Source: Roseateles violae
Lineage (GTDB): Bacteria; Pseudomonadota; Gammaproteobacteria; Burkholderiales; Burkholderiaceae_C
Length of the DNA stretch: 64,000 bases
Direction: 5' to 3'
Assembly: GCF_030410485.1 (NCBI RefSeq)
Contig: NZ_JAUHHC010000003.1
Location: forward strand, 310,001-374,000
This document shows positions 62,195-64,000 of this stretch, in pieces. How positions within the stretch are numbered: position 1 is the stretch's first letter; each line of letters starts with the position of its first letter. The translations under genes and the position numbers were made by a program. The notes under the pieces were generated by a model. That model saw only the letters and a program-made list of their open reading frames with translations. It was not told where the DNA came from and did no database searches.

Positions 62195-64000
62195 TCAAGC
62201 CGCCGCCGTCTCGGCGCCGCTGGAAGTGAAGCGGCCGATCAGCTCGATCAGTTGTTCCTCGTCGTAAGGCTTGCCGAGGTAATGGTCGACGCCCAGCTGC
62301 GCCGCATAGTCGCGGTGCTTCTGCGCGATGCGCGAGGTGATCATGATCACCGGCAGCGCCGCCAGCCGCGCATCGGCGCGCATATTGCGGACCAGGTCGA
62401 AGCCGTCCATGCGCGGCATCTCGATGTCGGACAGCACGACGGCGGGCAGCTCCTCGCCGGCCAGCTTCTCCATCGCATCCATGCCGTCCTTGGCCAACTG
62501 CACGCGATAGCCCTCGCGCTCCAGCAGGCGCTGGGTGACGCGGCGCACCGTCAGCGAGTCGTCGACGACGAGCACCAGCGGCGCCAGCGCCTCCTCGGCC
62601 TGCGCCGTCTGCACCGGCGCGGCAGCCAGCGGCTGCGCGACGCGCTGCTGCGCCGCCACGCCATACCAGCTGGCCAGCGCCACCGGGTTGTAGATCAGCG
62701 CGACCTCGCCCGAGGCCAGCAGGCTGATGCCGGCAAGACCCGGCACCTTGTTCAGCTGCGGGCCGAGGTTCTTGACCACCACTTCCTGGTTGCCCAGCAC
62801 CTCGTCCACATGCAGGGCCAGGCGCTGCTGCGCGCTGCGCACCAGCACCAGCGAGGCGCTCTTGCCATGCAGATGGCCGCGGCCCTGCTGGCCCAGCAGA
62901 CCGCCGAGCCAGTAGAAGGGCTGCGCCTGCCCCTGGTTGACGGTGGGCAGCGCGATGCTGCCGGCCGCATAGGCGGCGTCGATCTGCTCGTTGGGCACCC
63001 GCTGCACCGAGTCCATCAGGCTGGCCGGCACGGCGACGACCTGCTCGCCGCTGCGCAGCAGCACGATCTGGGTCAGCGCCGTGGTCAGCGGCAGGCGCAG
63101 CGCAAAGCGCGCCCCCTGCCCCGGCGTCGAGGCGATCTCGATCGAGCCGCCCAGGGTGTTGACCTCGGCGCGCACGACGTCCATGCCGACGCCGCGGCCC
63201 GAGAGCTCGGTGACCTGGCTGGCCGTCGAGAAGCCCGGCGCGAAGATCAGCTGCACCAGCGCCGCCTCGTCGGGCGTCTCGCCGGCCCGGATCAGGCCCA
63301 GCTGCTCGCCGCGCTCGCGGATGCGCTGCAGGTTCAGGCCGGCGCCATCGTCGCCGAAGTCCAGCAGCACCTCGTTGCCTTCCTGGCGCGCATGCACGCG
63401 CACGGTGCCGCTGGCGTCCTTGCCGGCGGCCTGGCGCTGCTCGGGCGTCTCGATGCCGTGGCTGACGCTGTTGCGCAGCAGGTGCTCGAAGGCGCCGGAC
63501 ATGCGCTCCAGCACGCTGCGGTCCAGCTCGGTCGAGCCGCCGACGATCTCCAGCCGGGCCTGCCGGCCGGCATCGCGCGCCGCCTGGCGCACGACGCGGT
63601 GCATGCGCTCACCCAGGCTGTCGAACTCGACCATGCGGGTGCGCAGCAGATCGTCCTGCAGCTCGCGCGTCAGCCGCGACTGCGCGGCCAGTTCGTCTTC
63701 GCCCAGCTGCACATTGCGCTGCAGGCTGCGCTGCACGGTGGCCACGTCGTTGACCGACTCGGCCAGCATGCGGGTCAGCTCCTGGAAGCGGGTGTAGCGG
63801 TCGAACTCCAACGGATCGAATTCGCCGGCCGCCTGCTGCGCGCGCTCCTGCTGCACGCCCATCTGCGCCTCGGCCTGCAGTTCGAGCTCGCGCAGCTGGC
63901 CGCGCAGGCGGTCCAGGTTGTCGTCGAGGTCGAGCAGCGCGCCCTTCATCTGCGCCAGCTCGGACTCCAGCCGCGCGCGGCGGATGCTGACCTCGCCGGC
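62195..64000 (-). CDS. CheA-type hybrid histidine kinase (PilL/ChpA-like), 3' part
   Basis: C-terminal 600 or so residues of a chemosensory kinase whose 5' end lies beyond the window; the frame stays open to base 64000. Visible parts in order: a dimerisation/coiled-coil region, the HATPase domain with the CheA motifs RNSVSHGIE, DFGDDGAGL, APGFSTA and GRGVGMDVV, a CheW-like domain, and a receiver domain with VLVVDDSLTVRR and phospho-Asp in VVLSDIEMPRMDG. The architecture fits ChpA/PilL of type IV pilus twitching systems. Adjacent pil-chp genes are not in view. Confidence 0.92.
   Translation of the reverse strand, partial: AGEVSIRRARLESELAQMKGALLDLDDNLDRLRGQLRELELQAEAQMGVQQERAQQAAGEFDPLEFDRYTRFQELTRMLAESVNDVATVQRSLQRNVQLGEDELAAQSRLTRELQDDLLRTRMVEFDSLGERMHRVVRQAARDAGRQARLEIVGGSTELDRSVLERMSGAFEHLLRNSVSHGIETPEQRQAAGKDASGTVRVHARQEGNEVLLDFGDDGAGLNLQRIRERGEQLGLIRAGETPDEAALVQLIFAPGFSTASQVTELSGRGVGMDVVRAEVNTLGGSIEIASTPGQGARFALRLPLTTALTQIVLLRSGEQVVAVPASLMDSVQRVPNEQIDAAYAAGSIALPTVNQGQAQPFYWLGGLLGQQGRGHLHGKSASLVLVRSAQQRLALHVDEVLGNQEVVVKNLGPQLNKVPGLAGISLLASGEVALIYNPVALASWYGVAAQQRVAQPLAAAPVQTAQAEEALAPLVLVVDDSLTVRRVTQRLLEREGYRVQLAKDGMDAMEKLAGEELPAVVLSDIEMPRMDGFDLVRNMRADARLAALPVIMITSRIAQKHRDYAAQLGVDHYLGKPYDEEQLIELIGRFTSSGAETAAA

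Overview
The window is 64 kb of GC-rich chromosome. Gene content and gene order point to a betaproteobacterium of the order Burkholderiales, probably the Rubrivivax/Leptothrix/Roseateles group. This placement is inferred from synteny: a caa3-type cox cluster followed by rpoH, rhodanese-grxC-secB-gpsA, yqgE-ruvX-pyrR-pyrB-pyrC', an orphan Bug-type binding protein, DUF4148/DUF3108/DUF2909/DUF2970 proteins and a CheA/ChpA-type kinase. I see no tRNA, rRNA, insertion sequence, prophage or CRISPR array. Coding density is very high, and most genes in an operon overlap by 4 bp.

Layout. (1) 21-10327, minus strand: a type II secretion operon read G-H-I-J-K-L-M-C-D-E-F, preceded at 10483-11886 by an unrecognised exported, S-layer-like protein with its own promoter and terminator. 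(2) 12259-23443, minus strand: a surface-polysaccharide locus of eleven genes. It has an initiating sugar-phosphate transferase, a membrane UDP-HexNAc 4,6-dehydratase, two DegT-type aminotransferases, two GT4 glycosyltransferases, a methyltransferase, acyltransferases, a Wzx flippase and the WbpB/D/E set for a 2,3-diacetamido uronic acid. No Wzy polymerase or WbpA is present in the window. (3) 23610-32965: housekeeping genes (lysS, enoyl-CoA hydratase, M61 peptidase, dsbC, a UbiH-family hydroxylase, ychF). (4) 33011-36172: a large MASE1-CHASE-PAS hybrid histidine kinase. (5) 36260-37256: rpoH, whose promoter is overlapped by a perfect CIRCE (HrcA) operator. (6) 37331-46655, mostly minus strand: a complete caa3-type cytochrome c oxidase and heme A assembly cluster (ctaC, ctaD, small assembly protein, ctaG, DUF2970, ctaE, surf1, SCO-like, ctaA, ctaB, sco) with a structured ctaC leader. 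(7) 46908-55734: metabolism, redox and secretion genes (methyltransferase, comF, trmL, gpsA, secB, grxC, rhodanese, gpmA, hydroxypyruvate-isomerase-like, a PRPP-synthetase-like protein, an acyltransferase). (8) 55740-59549: pyrimidine genes pyrR-pyrB-pyrC' with ruvX and yqgE. (9) 59583-64000: photolyase, a diguanylate cyclase and the 3' part of a CheA-type hybrid kinase.

The most interesting non-coding signal is a family of structured repeats at 41710-41830, 58012-58087 and, partially, 39563-39609. Two copies carry the same 17-nt loop (CGCCGGGCCGCCCCAAG) between arms that differ in sequence yet remain self-complementary. One copy appears to sequester the pyrB ribosome binding site. A partial copy is read in frame as an extra loop of the heme A synthase and shows a compensatory base-pair change relative to its sister copy.
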